Below, one piece after another: positions 43,818-53,538 of a stretch of 64,000 nt of DNA. Position 1 is the first letter of the stretch; every line of letters begins with the position of its first letter. The notes beneath the pieces are model-generated. The model did no database searches and was not told the DNA's origin. It worked only from the letters and a program-made list of their open reading frames with translations. The position numbers and the translations under genes were made by a program. Source of the DNA: G963665185 sp049723905 (lineage in GTDB: Bacteria; Desulfobacterota; Desulfovibrionia; Desulfovibrionales; Desulfovibrionaceae); the NCBI RefSeq assembly GCF_049723905.1, contig NZ_JBJKFD010000001.1, forward strand, positions 2,790,001 through 2,854,000. The letters are read 5' to 3'.

Positions 43818-44005
43818 CGCAGGCGGTTCAAAAAAGATTGAGAGCAAGGCGCAAAGGTGAAACAAAAGCGAAGTGTACTCTTCTCGTACACGAGCGCCTT
43901 GTTTAAACTGCGGCAACGCAGCTATTGCGCCATTATCGTCCCTGTCGCGTACACGAGCGACTTGGATTGCTGCAGCAACGCAGCTATTGCGCCATTATCT
44001 CGCCC
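43818..44005. repeat. composite P repeat (copy 11 with extra right half)
   Basis: GCAGGCGGTTCAAAAAAG opens the copy. GTGTACTCTTCTCGTACAC is the core. The right half GCAACGCAGCTATTGCGCC then occurs twice, the second preceded by GCGTACACGAGCGAC. It lies between the convergent TPR and chemoreceptor genes. Confidence 0.8.
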
Positions 44006-44010
44006 TGCGC

Positions 44011-46437
44011 CTACCTTATTTGAACAATAAGATCCTGTAGGTTGCCCGCCTGCGCCGCAATATCCCGTATGGACCTGGCCGAATGGTTCATACCGTCCGT
44101 GGTTTCGCTGGCAATGCGCTTCACCTCGTCCATGCTCATGTTGATCTGCTCGTGGGCCGCGGATTGTTCTTCCGAGGCCCTGGCAATGGAATGAACCTGG
44201 CCCGCGGTTTCCTTGGAAAGGCCGACGATTTCACCCAACGTTTCACCCGAGCGGTTGACCAGTTCGGTGGCTTCCTCAATGGCGACCACCGCGGTGTTTG
44301 TATTATCTATGTTCACGGTAGCAACGCGCTGGATGGCGCTGATGCTTGAAGAGACTTCCTTGGTGGCGACCATGGTCTTTTCCGCCAGTTTGCGCACTTC
44401 GTCCGCGACAACCGCGAACCCGCGTCCGGCATCGCCCGCCCTGGCCGCTTCAATGGCCGCATTGAGCGCAAGCAGGTTGGTCTGGTCGGCTATGTCGTTG
44501 ATGACGCCGATGATGGAGCCGATGTCCTTGGCCTGCTTGCCGAGTTCCTGCATGTTCATCTGCAGTTCGCTGGAAAGATTGTGCACCCTGCGGATGGCTG
44601 CCACGGAATCCTCCACCACCTGCGCGCCTTCGGCCGCTTTCTGTTCGGACTTTTCCGCGCTGGTGGCGGCTTCGTTTGCGCTGCGGGCCACTTCCAAAAG
44701 CGTGTCGTTCATCTGCGCCATGGCAATGGATGTCTGCATGATGCGCTCGGTCTGCATTTCCGCACCCAGAGTTACCTGGGCAACCTGCTCCTTGAGCTGG
44801 TTGGAGTCCTTGTTCACAAACTGCGAAATGGTCTCGGCCTCTTTGGCGACACGGGCAAAAATATCGTTCTGCGAACTTATCTGCGCTTCCTTTTGCCGGA
44901 TGTCCGTAAGGTCCGTAAGCAGGGCAAAGGAACCGGTGACATTGCCGTCCAAATCATACAGCGGCGCGGCATCCTGCCGCACGTTGCGTGAGGCTCCGCA
45001 CACGCCCACAATGGTCTGCTCCACATTGCATATAGAGCGCTTCTGCTCAAAGCACTTCTGGGTCAGCGTGGTTTCTTCCTTGGTTCTGCGCAGCAGGTCG
45101 GAAGCCTGCCAGCCAATGAAATCCCGTGCATCATTGTCGTATTCCATCAGCCGCAGCAGAGGTTCGTTCACAAACGTCACTCTGTTGTCCGTATCCGCCA
45201 CGAGGCAGGGGATGGTCATGTTCTTGAGGATGCCGTCGGAAAATCCCAGCTTCTGCTTGAGTTCCCCGACCATGGAAAGAATATGGTCGCCCAGAATGCG
45301 CATCTCCGCCTTGAGCGACGAGGTCAGCTGGGCCTGAAAATTCCCTTCCGCCACTTCCTTGAGATAGGCGGTGATGGCGGACAGAGGCCGGACCAGTTCG
45401 CGCCGCACAACGAACAGCGTGAGGAGCACCACGCCGATTGCGGTAATAAGCCCCATGATGATGGCCGCCCGGATGAGCGAATTGACCGCGCCAAAGGCCT
45501 CGGAGGTTTCCACCTCGGCAATGAGGGCCCAGGTGACGCCGTCGATGGTCACCGGCCGATAGGCCGCCAGCACGTCATTGCCCCGGTAGTCTTTTGCCAG
45601 TTCCGAACCGATTTCTCCGCTGTTGGCCTTGTGCACGGTATCGGTTTTGACCGCACCGAGATCCGGATTGTGAAACGAGGCGCTGACCGAATGGTTGGCG
45701 GGATCGAGATAGGAATCCGACCGCATGAGCATGTCCGGCCCCACCAGATAGGTTTCCCCGGTTTCTCCCATGCCGGAGCGCTGTTTCATAACCGCGTTGA
45801 TCTGCTTGAGGTTCAGGCGGAGTATGGCCACCCCTTCCACGGCATCGCCCGTATGGTTGTAGACCGGAGCGGCAATAAAGGCATTGGGCTGGCCGTGCAA
45901 AAGCGGATACGGCTTGAAATCCACAAACGAGACCTTGCCTTCCTTGGCCTCTGCCCAGGCCTTGTGCAGGGCTGTATCCTTCAGCAGCCCCTTTTCGCCC
46001 ACGTTCTTGCCCATTTCCTCGCCCCGCTTGGCGGAAACAAGCACCCAGCCGTAATCGTCCACCAGCATGGCGTCGCCGTAGCCAAGCACGTCCACGAACG
46101 GTTCAAACGCGCCGATGATATTGTCCACCGTACCGACATAATCCTCGGCCTTGACGTCAAAGGTCTTGTCTTCGTCCACGCCGTAGGCGTAGTCGCGCAG
46201 CATACCCAGAGCGTGAAAGACGCCTTTGTTCGCACCAAATATCCTTACCTCGTTGGCCCACATTTTTCCCAGCTCTTCCAGAGACTTTGCCCGGCCGTCG
46301 CGCACGGCCTCCAATTGCATGAACGCCTGATGCGTCAGGCTGTCGGCAGCCTTGTGCACGCTGTAAAATCCCATCAGGAAGAGTGGGCACAGGCCTATGA
46401 ACAGGCAGAATGTAATCAGCTTGGCCTTGAGGCTCAT
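44011..46437 (-). CDS. methyl-accepting chemotaxis protein with periplasmic dCache-like and PAS domains
   Basis: An 808-residue chemoreceptor. Membrane segment at about residues 7-27; a periplasmic sensor of about 270 residues with Cache-like features (GYGDAMLVDDYGWVLVSAKR; PVTIDGVTWALIAEVET); second membrane segment at about 300-325; HAMP; a cytoplasmic PAS (NMTIPCLVADTDNRVTFVNE); and the MCP signalling domain, with the hairpin tip DIADQTNLLALNAAIEAARA and GDAGRGFAVVADEVRKLAEK. ATG 46437 has GGGGAAG upstream. The ligand is unknown. It feeds CheA/CheW-controlled motility, consistent with fliJ and motE in the window. Confidence 0.93.
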   Translation of the reverse strand: MSLKAKLITFCLFIGLCPLFLMGFYSVHKAADSLTHQAFMQLEAVRDGRAKSLEELGKMWANEVRIFGANKGVFHALGMLRDYAYGVDEDKTFDVKAEDYVGTVDNIIGAFEPFVDVLGYGDAMLVDDYGWVLVSAKRGEEMGKNVGEKGLLKDTALHKAWAEAKEGKVSFVDFKPYPLLHGQPNAFIAAPVYNHTGDAVEGVAILRLNLKQINAVMKQRSGMGETGETYLVGPDMLMRSDSYLDPANHSVSASFHNPDLGAVKTDTVHKANSGEIGSELAKDYRGNDVLAAYRPVTIDGVTWALIAEVETSEAFGAVNSLIRAAIIMGLITAIGVVLLTLFVVRRELVRPLSAITAYLKEVAEGNFQAQLTSSLKAEMRILGDHILSMVGELKQKLGFSDGILKNMTIPCLVADTDNRVTFVNEPLLRLMEYDNDARDFIGWQASDLLRRTKEETTLTQKCFEQKRSICNVEQTIVGVCGASRNVRQDAAPLYDLDGNVTGSFALLTDLTDIRQKEAQISSQNDIFARVAKEAETISQFVNKDSNQLKEQVAQVTLGAEMQTERIMQTSIAMAQMNDTLLEVARSANEAATSAEKSEQKAAEGAQVVEDSVAAIRRVHNLSSELQMNMQELGKQAKDIGSIIGVINDIADQTNLLALNAAIEAARAGDAGRGFAVVADEVRKLAEKTMVATKEVSSSISAIQRVATVNIDNTNTAVVAIEEATELVNRSGETLGEIVGLSKETAGQVHSIARASEEQSAAHEQINMSMDEVKRIASETTDGMNHSARSIRDIAAQAGNLQDLIVQIR

Positions 46438-46899
46438 TGTATGCTTCCCCGTAATATCGTCTTTGCCGAACCGTTCAGAAAGAGCGCTTTCTCCGGGCAC
46501 CGGCAGTTGCATTCACGTTTTGTTACGAGGTACATCACCAAGGTTTCCAAACTGTTACAATGAGTCCCCCGCACGGGGCGATGCGGTTGTGAACGTGTTA
46601 AAGTTTCGCGTCGCTTGTCCCGGCTTCCTTTTGGTTCCCCGTGAAACAATTCCCCGGCAGCCGGCACAAAACCAAGCCCCAAAGCCCGCTGCCATCCGCG
46701 GCAAACAGGCAGACACCTGCTGCCTTTCCCAACGGCTTCACACGCTCCGCAATCAGTGCCGGGTTTTCATGCAAACAGACAATCCCCTGGGAAAGCACTC
46801 CCTTTTGCACGACAACTCGGCAAAATCTTGTTACAGGTAATGCACACTGGATCTAAACAAGACGAAAGCACACCCTCATTGCACCGAAAGGATGTCGCC
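46438..46899. other. 462-bp divergent intergenic region
   Basis: It separates the chemoreceptor from the binding-protein/kinase pair. No gene, repeat or operator that I can defend; it must hold both promoters. Confidence 0.5.
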
Positions 46900-48159
46900 A
46901 TGCGTTCCGTCCGCCCTATCCCGTTCGTCTGCGCGCTGACCTTGTTCGCGCTTCTTTCATTGTCTTCCGCGCATTGCGCACAACCCGAAAAAGGTTCGCC
47001 TGCGCCCGTTGTTCTCGGCATATCCGCCGCATTCAGTGGTCCGTCAAAAAATCTCGGCATAGAACTGTACCGCGGGGCCATGGCCTATTTTACCCACGTC
47101 AACGACACCGGCGGGTTGTTCAACAAAAAAATCGTCACCCTGACCAAAAACGACGGATACAATCCAACACCCGCCGTTCTCAATACCAAGGAATTCATAG
47201 ACAACCCGGACGTGCTCCTGCTGTTCAATTATGTGGGCACGCCAACGGTTACCCGCATCCTTCCCCTGCTGAAAATTTACGACAAGCAGGACATCTTTCT
47301 TTTCTTCCCTTTTTCCGGAGCCCAGACTTTGCGGGAAAATCCCTTTTCCAAATACGTGTTCAACCTGCGCGACTCCTACAGGCAGGAAACCAAGGCGCTG
47401 GTGGACAAGTTCGTGGAACTGGGGTGCAAGCGCATTGCGGTCTTTTACCAGGCCGATGCCTACGGGCGCAGCGGATGGAGCGGCATACGGCGGGCCTTGA
47501 AAGCACACGGGCTGGAATTGGCGGGCGAAGCGACCTACCACCGGGGCACTCCCTTTTCCGAAAGTCTGATCAAACAGGCGTTTCTCATCCGCGACGCCAA
47601 ACCCGACGCCATTATTTCCGTGGGGTCCTACGAAGCCTGTGCCGCCTTTATACGCGACGCACGGGACGTGGGGCTGGACGCCCCCATTGCCAATCTCAGC
47701 TTTGTGGGCAGCGAAAGCCTGCTCCACCTGCTGGAAACGCTCTCCAATCGCCTCAAGCGCGACTATCTGAAAAAACTCATCAACACCCAGGTGGTGCCCT
47801 GCTATATGGACACACGATTGCCCGCAGTGCGCGAGTACCGCGAGTTGATGGAAAAGTATGCGGATACGCCGATACCTGTGGAGCCGGAAGGATACGTGCC
47901 GCAAAAATACAGCTTTGTGAGCTTTGAAGGATTTCTCAACGCCAAGACGCTGGTGGAAGTCATCCGACGATACGGCAAAATCCCGACGCGGGCTGAAGTG
48001 CCCGAAATGATGTATCAGGCCGGGTCTTTCGACATCGGCATAGGCTCGCCCATCCACTTTGCTCCGGACAAGCACCAGGGGCTGCAGACCGTCTACTTTA
48101 CCACTGTAATCAACGGTGAATTCATGCCGCTTACGGATTGGTCGCCATGGAAAAAGTAA
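46900..48159 (+). CDS. periplasmic ligand-binding protein of the branched-chain amino-acid/LivJ type
   Basis: A 419-residue exported protein. Signal peptide at residues 1-28 (FVCALTLFALLSLSSAHCA). The Peripla_BP_6-type fold is indicated by VLGISAAFSGPSKNLGIELY at the start, KRIAVFYQADAYGRSGWSGI in the hinge, and RDAKPDAIISVGSYEACAAF later. AAAGGA precedes ATG 46900. No ABC permease genes follow. Instead the stop overlaps a sensor-kinase start by 13 bases, so the protein most likely presents its ligand to the kinase rather than to a transporter. Ligands in this family are amino acids, amides, urea or short organic acids. Confidence 0.87.
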   Translation: MRSVRPIPFVCALTLFALLSLSSAHCAQPEKGSPAPVVLGISAAFSGPSKNLGIELYRGAMAYFTHVNDTGGLFNKKIVTLTKNDGYNPTPAVLNTKEFIDNPDVLLLFNYVGTPTVTRILPLLKIYDKQDIFLFFPFSGAQTLRENPFSKYVFNLRDSYRQETKALVDKFVELGCKRIAVFYQADAYGRSGWSGIRRALKAHGLELAGEATYHRGTPFSESLIKQAFLIRDAKPDAIISVGSYEACAAFIRDARDVGLDAPIANLSFVGSESLLHLLETLSNRLKRDYLKKLINTQVVPCYMDTRLPAVREYRELMEKYADTPIPVEPEGYVPQKYSFVSFEGFLNAKTLVEVIRRYGKIPTRAEVPEMMYQAGSFDIGIGSPIHFAPDKHQGLQTVYFTTVINGEFMPLTDWSPWKK

Positions 48160-50669
48160 AAATCTCCAGCCTGCACAAACAGTCGTTCATTATCCTGTTC
48201 CTGCTTTTCGGCGTTGTTGCCATAGCCACATCCGTGCTTTCGGCCTGGACACTGAACGAACGCATGCGTTCGGAGTTCATCAGCAAGGGCGAAACCATTG
48301 CCAGCAGCATAGCCAACATCAGTGCGGAAATACTGCTGGAACGCGATCCGGCCACGATCCAGTCCATCATTGATGAATACCTGAAGATCAACGGCACGGC
48401 CTACGTGTTCGTGCGCGGGCATACCGGGGAAATCATCGCCCATACCTTTGTTCCCAGCGTCCCGCCCATTGTGCAGGACATACCCATCTCCCCCATGCCG
48501 CAGGTCCGGACCATAACCATCGGCCCACACTCCTACTTCGACGTTTCGTGCCCCATCCTGGCAGGTGTGGCAGGCGCGGTCCACGTGGGCATGGACAAGG
48601 CCCTCATCCACTCCTACATCGTCAACGCCATCATCAAACAGCAGGCGCTGATGTTCTGCATTTTTCTCATCAGCCTCATCATTTTGTTCGCATTGGTGGG
48701 GCGGGTCTCCAAACCGCTTACCCAGCTTACCATATATGCCCAGCGGCTGGCGGCGCACGAATTCGAAGCCAGGGTGAACATCAGATCTTCCGACGAGGTC
48801 GGCATTCTTGCCCGGTCCATGCAGTCCATGGGCCAGGAACTCTCCACCCTTATCTCGGGGCTGGAACGGGCCGTGGAAAACGCCACCCTGGAACTGCAGG
48901 ACACACTGCAATACATGCAGTCCATCATCGACAACCTGGGCGACGGGCTGCTGGTGACCGACCTGGAGGGGAATATCTCCCGCTTCAACCCGGCATTGCT
49001 GCGCATGTACGGCTTCATGGACGATGAAGACCTTACCGGAAAAAACGTCAGGCTGATGCTGCCGCCTGATATTGCCTCGATCACGGAAGCCATCAAAGAC
49101 GACAGCCAGAGACAACTCACAGCGGAAGTCGGACTGGCCGACGGCAGTACGGGCAAGGCCCTGGCAACCTCCATCCAGCGGACGAGCACCGGCCACTCGT
49201 ACAACCGTCACCATGCCGGTGCGGTTATTCTGATACGCGACATCACCGCGGAAAAAGAAATCGACCGCATGAAGACCGATTTCATATCCACGGTGTCGCA
49301 CGAGCTGCGCACCCCCCTCACCTCGGTCCTCGGCTTTGCCAAGATCATCCAGAAGAAGCTGGAAACCATCATGCTGCCGCCCCTGGCCGGGATGAGCCCG
49401 AAAATAGACAAGACCTGCATCCAGGTGGCCGACAACATCAACATCATTGTTTCCGAGGGCGAACGCCTTACCGAACTCATCAACGACGTGCTGGACATCT
49501 CCAAGATGGAGGCCGGCAAGGTGGAATGGCGCATGCAGCGCTCAGACATCGGCGAGATCATCAGCCAGGCCATGGCCAGCACCAAGTCGCTGTTTGAACA
49601 CAAGGAGCTGGAACGGCGCATTGAACTGGCCGCCGACCTCCCTCCCGTTCGCATAGACAGAGCCCGCTTCATGCAGGTTATGATCAATCTGCTTTCCAAT
49701 GCCGTAAAATTCACCTCGTCAGGACGTGTTCTGGTAAAGTCCACCCACGAAAACGGCCTTATCCAGGTGTGCGTGGAAGACACCGGCTCCGGCATTGCGG
49801 AACGCGACAGCAAACGGATTTTCGACCGCTTCAAGCAGGCCGGGGACACCCTTACGGAAAAGCCAAAAGGCACAGGGCTGGGCCTGCCCATCTGCAAGCA
49901 TATCGTGGAAACCCACGGCGGCCAGATATGGGTTGAAAGCATTGTGGGCCAGGGCAGCTCCTTCTACTTCACCATCCCGGCGGAGCGCAGCAAGAGACAA
50001 TCCGCACTTGCTTCCTCTGCCAAGCCGGACACCTCGCTGCCCCCCATTCTCAAGACCGCATCACGGCCCAAAAGAACAACACTGGCTAAAATTCTCGTGG
50101 TGGACGACGACCCGTCCATTCTCTCCTACCTTACACAGCTCATCGGCGAGGAAGGCTTCGAGGTCATCTCCGCCGTGGATGGAGTGCAGGCCCTTTCCCT
50201 GGCTGGCCGGGAACTCCCCGACCTCATCACCATGGACCTTATGATGCCCGGCATAGACGGCGGGACGGTCATCGCCCGGCTACGCCAGGACGAACGCACC
50301 CGGCGCATCCCCATACTGGTCATCACCGCGCTGCACCTGCACCATACCTTTGGCGCCGATGCCTCCCTGATAAAACCCATCAACGAAAACGAACTGATAG
50401 AAACCATCCACGGGCTGCTGCACGGCGACCGCATGAGCGCCAAACCCTGCCTGGTGCTCACCTCCGACGGCGTGCGCCCCCAGGACGACCTGCTTATGAT
50501 TTGCCCGGGCAAGATCGTCTACTGCCGGCAGGAAGAAGTCAGCCGCCGCCTGGGAGAAGGATTCGAAGGAACCATCTTCGTGCCCTCCTTCATGGCCAAG
50601 GAAATGGACCTCAATACCTTGGCCGGGAACGACCGGGTTCAGGTGGTGCTCTTACCGGAGCCTTATTAG
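48147..50669 (+). CDS. hybrid sensor histidine kinase (HAMP-PAS-HisKA-HATPase-REC)
   Basis: An 840-residue inner-membrane kinase. Membrane segments at about residues 15-35 and 160-185 flank a 120-residue periplasmic domain. HAMP, then PAS (YMQSIIDNLGDGLLVTDLEG), then HisKA with His385 in STVSHELRTPLTSVLGF, then HATPase (INLLSNAVKFTSSGRVLV, GTGLGLPICKHIVE). A receiver domain from about residue 650 has VVDDDPS and the phospho-acceptor Asp697 in DLITMDLMMPG. About 80 further residues after the receiver (KPCLVLTSDGVRPQDDLLMI to the end) match no domain I know. Overlap with the upstream binding-protein gene marks a ligand-sensing pair. No response-regulator gene lies nearby. Confidence 0.93.
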   Translation: MEKVKISSLHKQSFIILFLLFGVVAIATSVLSAWTLNERMRSEFISKGETIASSIANISAEILLERDPATIQSIIDEYLKINGTAYVFVRGHTGEIIAHTFVPSVPPIVQDIPISPMPQVRTITIGPHSYFDVSCPILAGVAGAVHVGMDKALIHSYIVNAIIKQQALMFCIFLISLIILFALVGRVSKPLTQLTIYAQRLAAHEFEARVNIRSSDEVGILARSMQSMGQELSTLISGLERAVENATLELQDTLQYMQSIIDNLGDGLLVTDLEGNISRFNPALLRMYGFMDDEDLTGKNVRLMLPPDIASITEAIKDDSQRQLTAEVGLADGSTGKALATSIQRTSTGHSYNRHHAGAVILIRDITAEKEIDRMKTDFISTVSHELRTPLTSVLGFAKIIQKKLETIMLPPLAGMSPKIDKTCIQVADNINIIVSEGERLTELINDVLDISKMEAGKVEWRMQRSDIGEIISQAMASTKSLFEHKELERRIELAADLPPVRIDRARFMQVMINLLSNAVKFTSSGRVLVKSTHENGLIQVCVEDTGSGIAERDSKRIFDRFKQAGDTLTEKPKGTGLGLPICKHIVETHGGQIWVESIVGQGSSFYFTIPAERSKRQSALASSAKPDTSLPPILKTASRPKRTTLAKILVVDDDPSILSYLTQLIGEEGFEVISAVDGVQALSLAGRELPDLITMDLMMPGIDGGTVIARLRQDERTRRIPILVITALHLHHTFGADASLIKPINENELIETIHGLLHGDRMSAKPCLVLTSDGVRPQDDLLMICPGKIVYCRQEEVSRRLGEGFEGTIFVPSFMAKEMDLNTLAGNDRVQVVLLPEPY

Positions 50670-50673
50670 AGGG

Positions 50674-50797
50674 GGCGGCGCGCAAAAAGCACGATAGCGG
50701 CGTTGCTGCGGAAAATTCAGATCGCTTGTGTACAAAAGAGTACACGTCGCGGCGGAATTTCCCTGGCGCCTTGCTCTCGCACCTTTTGCACACCGCC
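50674..50797. repeat. palindromic repeat P, copy 12
   Basis: Begins 4 bases after the kinase stop. Arms GGCGGCGCGCAAAAAG and CTTTTGCACACCGCC, core GTGTACAAAAGAGTACAC, in the opposite orientation to most copies. Confidence 0.85.
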
Positions 50798-50861
50798 TCG
50801 AAATTGGGCTGTAGGGGAAAAACAAAAAAAGAAGCAGTACGTTATTAAAAAACAGGTTCCA

Positions 50862-51794
50862 TTAGTTGTCTGCTTTTTCTATGTGAGTATCCCAAAGAAA
50901 AATTGCCAATGTGGAGGCCATTCCCACAACAAGTCGAGCATGACGTGGTCCAAGCCCCCGAGTACCAGCCTTCTTACCATGACCGGAGCCGTATGCATTT
51001 CTTAACTCTGCCATATGATGAGTTATTGCCGATAGGCTCCCAAGAACTTTCTTAATGGTGTCAGCAGCCTTCGCCTCATTAGGAATACCTTTAGGACTCA
51101 AAGACAACAGCTTTGCCACTTGCCCGGTGAGCTGATTAATGTTGGCCTCATCAGGATTTTCGTTCGTTCGCTGAAAAATAATTGTTTTACAGAGAGACTC
51201 AATAAGTTCTTTACTTGCGCCTATAGCGAGCCCTGGGTCCGTTTCAATGGCTGACTCCATTGTCTTAATCTTAAGACTCAACTGGAACTCATCGATTTCA
51301 GTCAGGTAGCCTTTTGCTTTTTGGATCACAGGATTCTCTAAAATCCCCACTTCACGGCTCGAAAAAACGGGCTTTCCAGACAATTGTTTAATCTCTTCAA
51401 GCTGATAGCCATCGTGTTTTAAATATGAATTCAGTTCAGTGTAAATTTTCATGGTTTCATTAACATCTGGACGGACCGCAGGGTGAAGCATTTCACATAA
51501 AAAACGTAAAAATACCTCATCATCTCCATCCATTAAGCCGAACCTAGAATCGAAAAAAATCCAATCATCATCCCAATCGTCGTTGTTTATTCTATGCTGG
51601 AAAATGTCACCGTAAGCATTATTGAAACGATCGTCAGTAGAGCTCATTGTTTCCAAATTGTAGATTCGCTGTAGAAAGTCAGGCTCACTTAACCTTCCTG
51701 CCCAATTGATCGCCTCAACTGAAATAAAATCAATAATATCCCTACGAGTAAGATCTGAAATTTTATTTTTTTCACAAGTCTTTCGATCTTCCAT
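50862..51794 (-). CDS. abortive-infection protein (AbiJ_NTD3-like plus Abi_C)
   Basis: A 310-residue protein, markedly richer in AT than its surroundings. The N-terminal half (LTRRDIIDFISVEAINWAGR; QHRINNDDWDDDWIFFDSRF; LRFLCEMLHPAVRPD) matches the pattern of the AbiJ N-terminal domain 3 family. The C-terminal part (LRNAYGSGHGKKAGTRGLGP, then RHARLVVGMASTLAIFLWDT) is the Abi_C domain with its conserved R-N-x-x-G-x-x-H motif. Such proteins are linked to phage resistance by abortive infection; the N-terminal part probably senses and the C-terminal part resembles HEPN-type toxins. GGAGGGG lies just before ATG 51794. The base composition suggests recent acquisition. Confidence 0.8.
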   Translation of the reverse strand: MEDRKTCEKNKISDLTRRDIIDFISVEAINWAGRLSEPDFLQRIYNLETMSSTDDRFNNAYGDIFQHRINNDDWDDDWIFFDSRFGLMDGDDEVFLRFLCEMLHPAVRPDVNETMKIYTELNSYLKHDGYQLEEIKQLSGKPVFSSREVGILENPVIQKAKGYLTEIDEFQLSLKIKTMESAIETDPGLAIGASKELIESLCKTIIFQRTNENPDEANINQLTGQVAKLLSLSPKGIPNEAKAADTIKKVLGSLSAITHHMAELRNAYGSGHGKKAGTRGLGPRHARLVVGMASTLAIFLWDTHIEKADN

Positions 51795-51936
51795 ATCCCC
51801 TCCAATATTTGCGTTTAAGCAATATACGAATAGAGAAATCCAAATCAAAGTCTTATTTGTAATGTAAAGGTATCCAACGAAGGGGGAATACGCCTAGTGA
51901 CGGGGATAACTACGAAAATTATCTTTTAGACCTATA

Positions 51937-52135
51937 AAAAAGCCCCAAGGTTTCCCCTGGGGCTTTATTCTTTCATTTGGTCTGTCCCGCTCTACCCCAA
52001 TTCACCGCAGGCGGTTCAAAAAGGGTGGAGAGCAAGGCGCTAGGGAAATTCAATCGCGACGTGTACTCTTCTGTACACAAGCGATTTGAATTTTTCGCGG
52101 CAACGCAGCTATCGGCCCTTTTCAGCCGCCTGCTG
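51937..52135. repeat. about 200-bp direct repeat, left copy (terminator plus P repeat)
   Basis: AAAAAGCCCCAAGG...CCTGGGGCTTTATT is a good terminator (51938-51970). It is followed by a spacer and a full P copy (52008-52132, arms CAGGCGGTTCAAAAAGGG and CCTTTTCAGCCGCCTG). The same composite recurs in the same orientation at 63151-63351. Further decayed right halves (GCAACACGGCTATCGG, GCAACGCGGCTATCGG) follow to about 52195. Confidence 0.9.
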
Positions 52136-52284
52136 CGGCAACACGGCTATCGGCTCTTTCCCAGCCGCCTGCTGCGGCAACGCGGCTATCGGCAAAAAAT
52201 TCCACATGTGAAGAACAGCTCCTGGTGCCGGCCTTCCAGCGTATTGGCTGTTCGTTGAACAGAGTGCCTGGTTGTTGATACAAA

Positions 52285-53424
52285 TCAAAGACCGCTCTTC
52301 CTCTTGTCGGAAAAACGTCTGTAGTTCAGTTCGCTGATATCTATTGAAGGCACCTCGTCACAGGCCATTTCGGACAAGACAGTGCCTACGGCAGGAGCAA
52401 TTCCGAACCCATGACCGGAAAAACCGCAGGCCAGGATTAATCCGGGAACCTCCTCAACATGGTCAAGAACCGGGACTTTATCCTCGCAGTAATCAATAAA
52501 ACCAAACCAGGCCCGAACCACCTTTACATGCTTTAGCGCAGGTATGTAGCTCAGTATTCCTTTGCATGTCGTTGCTGTGGATTCTACGGGGGGCTGGTTT
52601 GCAACTCCCTTCATGATGCTTGGATCCAGGGGAGATCCTCCACCAAAAACAAAAGACCCATGGGTGGTTTGGTGACCATAAAAATCAGCCGTGGCGGTTC
52701 CCAGCATCTGGTAGAACATGGGTGGCTGCGCATTGGTGACCAGGGTGTTCAGCGCAATTTTCTGCATGGGCACATCAACGCCTACGGTATTGGAGACGGC
52801 GCGACTTTCATACCCGGCTGCCAGTATGATTTTTTCCGCTTCAAATTCCTGGCGGGTGGTGATGGCTTTTATGGTCGGCCCCGCCATCTTCTTGATGGAG
52901 ATAACGCTTTGCTCATAAAGAAAGGTCACTCCAAGCTGGCGTGCCTTGGTATAAAATGCCAACGTCGTCAGCAGAGGGTTGGCGTGACCGTCGCTTGGGC
53001 ACCAACTCGCCCCGACCACTCGATCAGAAAGATGCGGGCAAATATCCCTGACTTCTTCCCCGGTCACCATCCTCACATCAAGCCCCAGGGAAACAGCAAC
53101 GTCGGTAAGTCCATTCAGGATTTGAAGATGCTCATCGGTTTTGCCCAGCCGGAGGTTCCCTTGCTGGTAATATTCCACGTCCGTTCCAAGCTCTTCGGAG
53201 AGATGCGGCCAGAGGTTTTTTACTCCATACATGGCAAGAGGCAGTTCTCTCGGGTCCCTGCCGGACTGGCGCACTCCACCGCCGTTACGGCCTGATCCGC
53301 CGTATCCGATCCCCTTTCCTTTCTCCAGGACAATGACCTTCTTCCCTTTTTGGGCCAGGTAATATGCGGTTGAGCAGCCTATAATGCCACCACCTATGAT
53401 GATTACATCCGCGCTTGTTTTCAT
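52285..53424 (-). CDS. FAD-dependent amine/amino-acid oxidase subunit (DadA/SoxB/HcnC type)
   Basis: A 379-residue flavoprotein of the D-amino-acid oxidase (DAO) superfamily. DVIIIGGGIIGCSTAYYLAQ is the FAD-binding beta-alpha-beta unit at residues 5-24, GGSGRNGGGVRQSGRDPREL the second flavin contact, and LILACGFSGHGFGIAPAVG the C-terminal FAD motif. GAGAGGA precedes ATG 53424. It is the last gene of the minus-strand operon, following the [2Fe-2S] and NAD/FAD subunits. In opine oxidases and HcnABC this subunit carries the amine-oxidising site. Substrate inferred, not shown. Confidence 0.88.
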   Translation of the reverse strand: MKTSADVIIIGGGIIGCSTAYYLAQKGKKVIVLEKGKGIGYGGSGRNGGGVRQSGRDPRELPLAMYGVKNLWPHLSEELGTDVEYYQQGNLRLGKTDEHLQILNGLTDVAVSLGLDVRMVTGEEVRDICPHLSDRVVGASWCPSDGHANPLLTTLAFYTKARQLGVTFLYEQSVISIKKMAGPTIKAITTRQEFEAEKIILAAGYESRAVSNTVGVDVPMQKIALNTLVTNAQPPMFYQMLGTATADFYGHQTTHGSFVFGGGSPLDPSIMKGVANQPPVESTATTCKGILSYIPALKHVKVVRAWFGFIDYCEDKVPVLDHVEEVPGLILACGFSGHGFGIAPAVGTVLSEMACDEVPSIDISELNYRRFSDKRKSGL

Positions 53425-53538
53425 GGTTCCTCTCTTTCTGCAGACAGGCGTGTGAGTCGAAATCTCTTTATCGCGCATCTTTGCTTTCAAATTGTCGGTA
53501 GAAGTCGTTTTTGATTTCAGGATGTTGGGAGCCCAGTT

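Noticed and set aside
43422..43860. Short plus-strand frames through the repeat cluster
   Set aside because: They are translations of P and S repeats and similar peptides appear at every copy.
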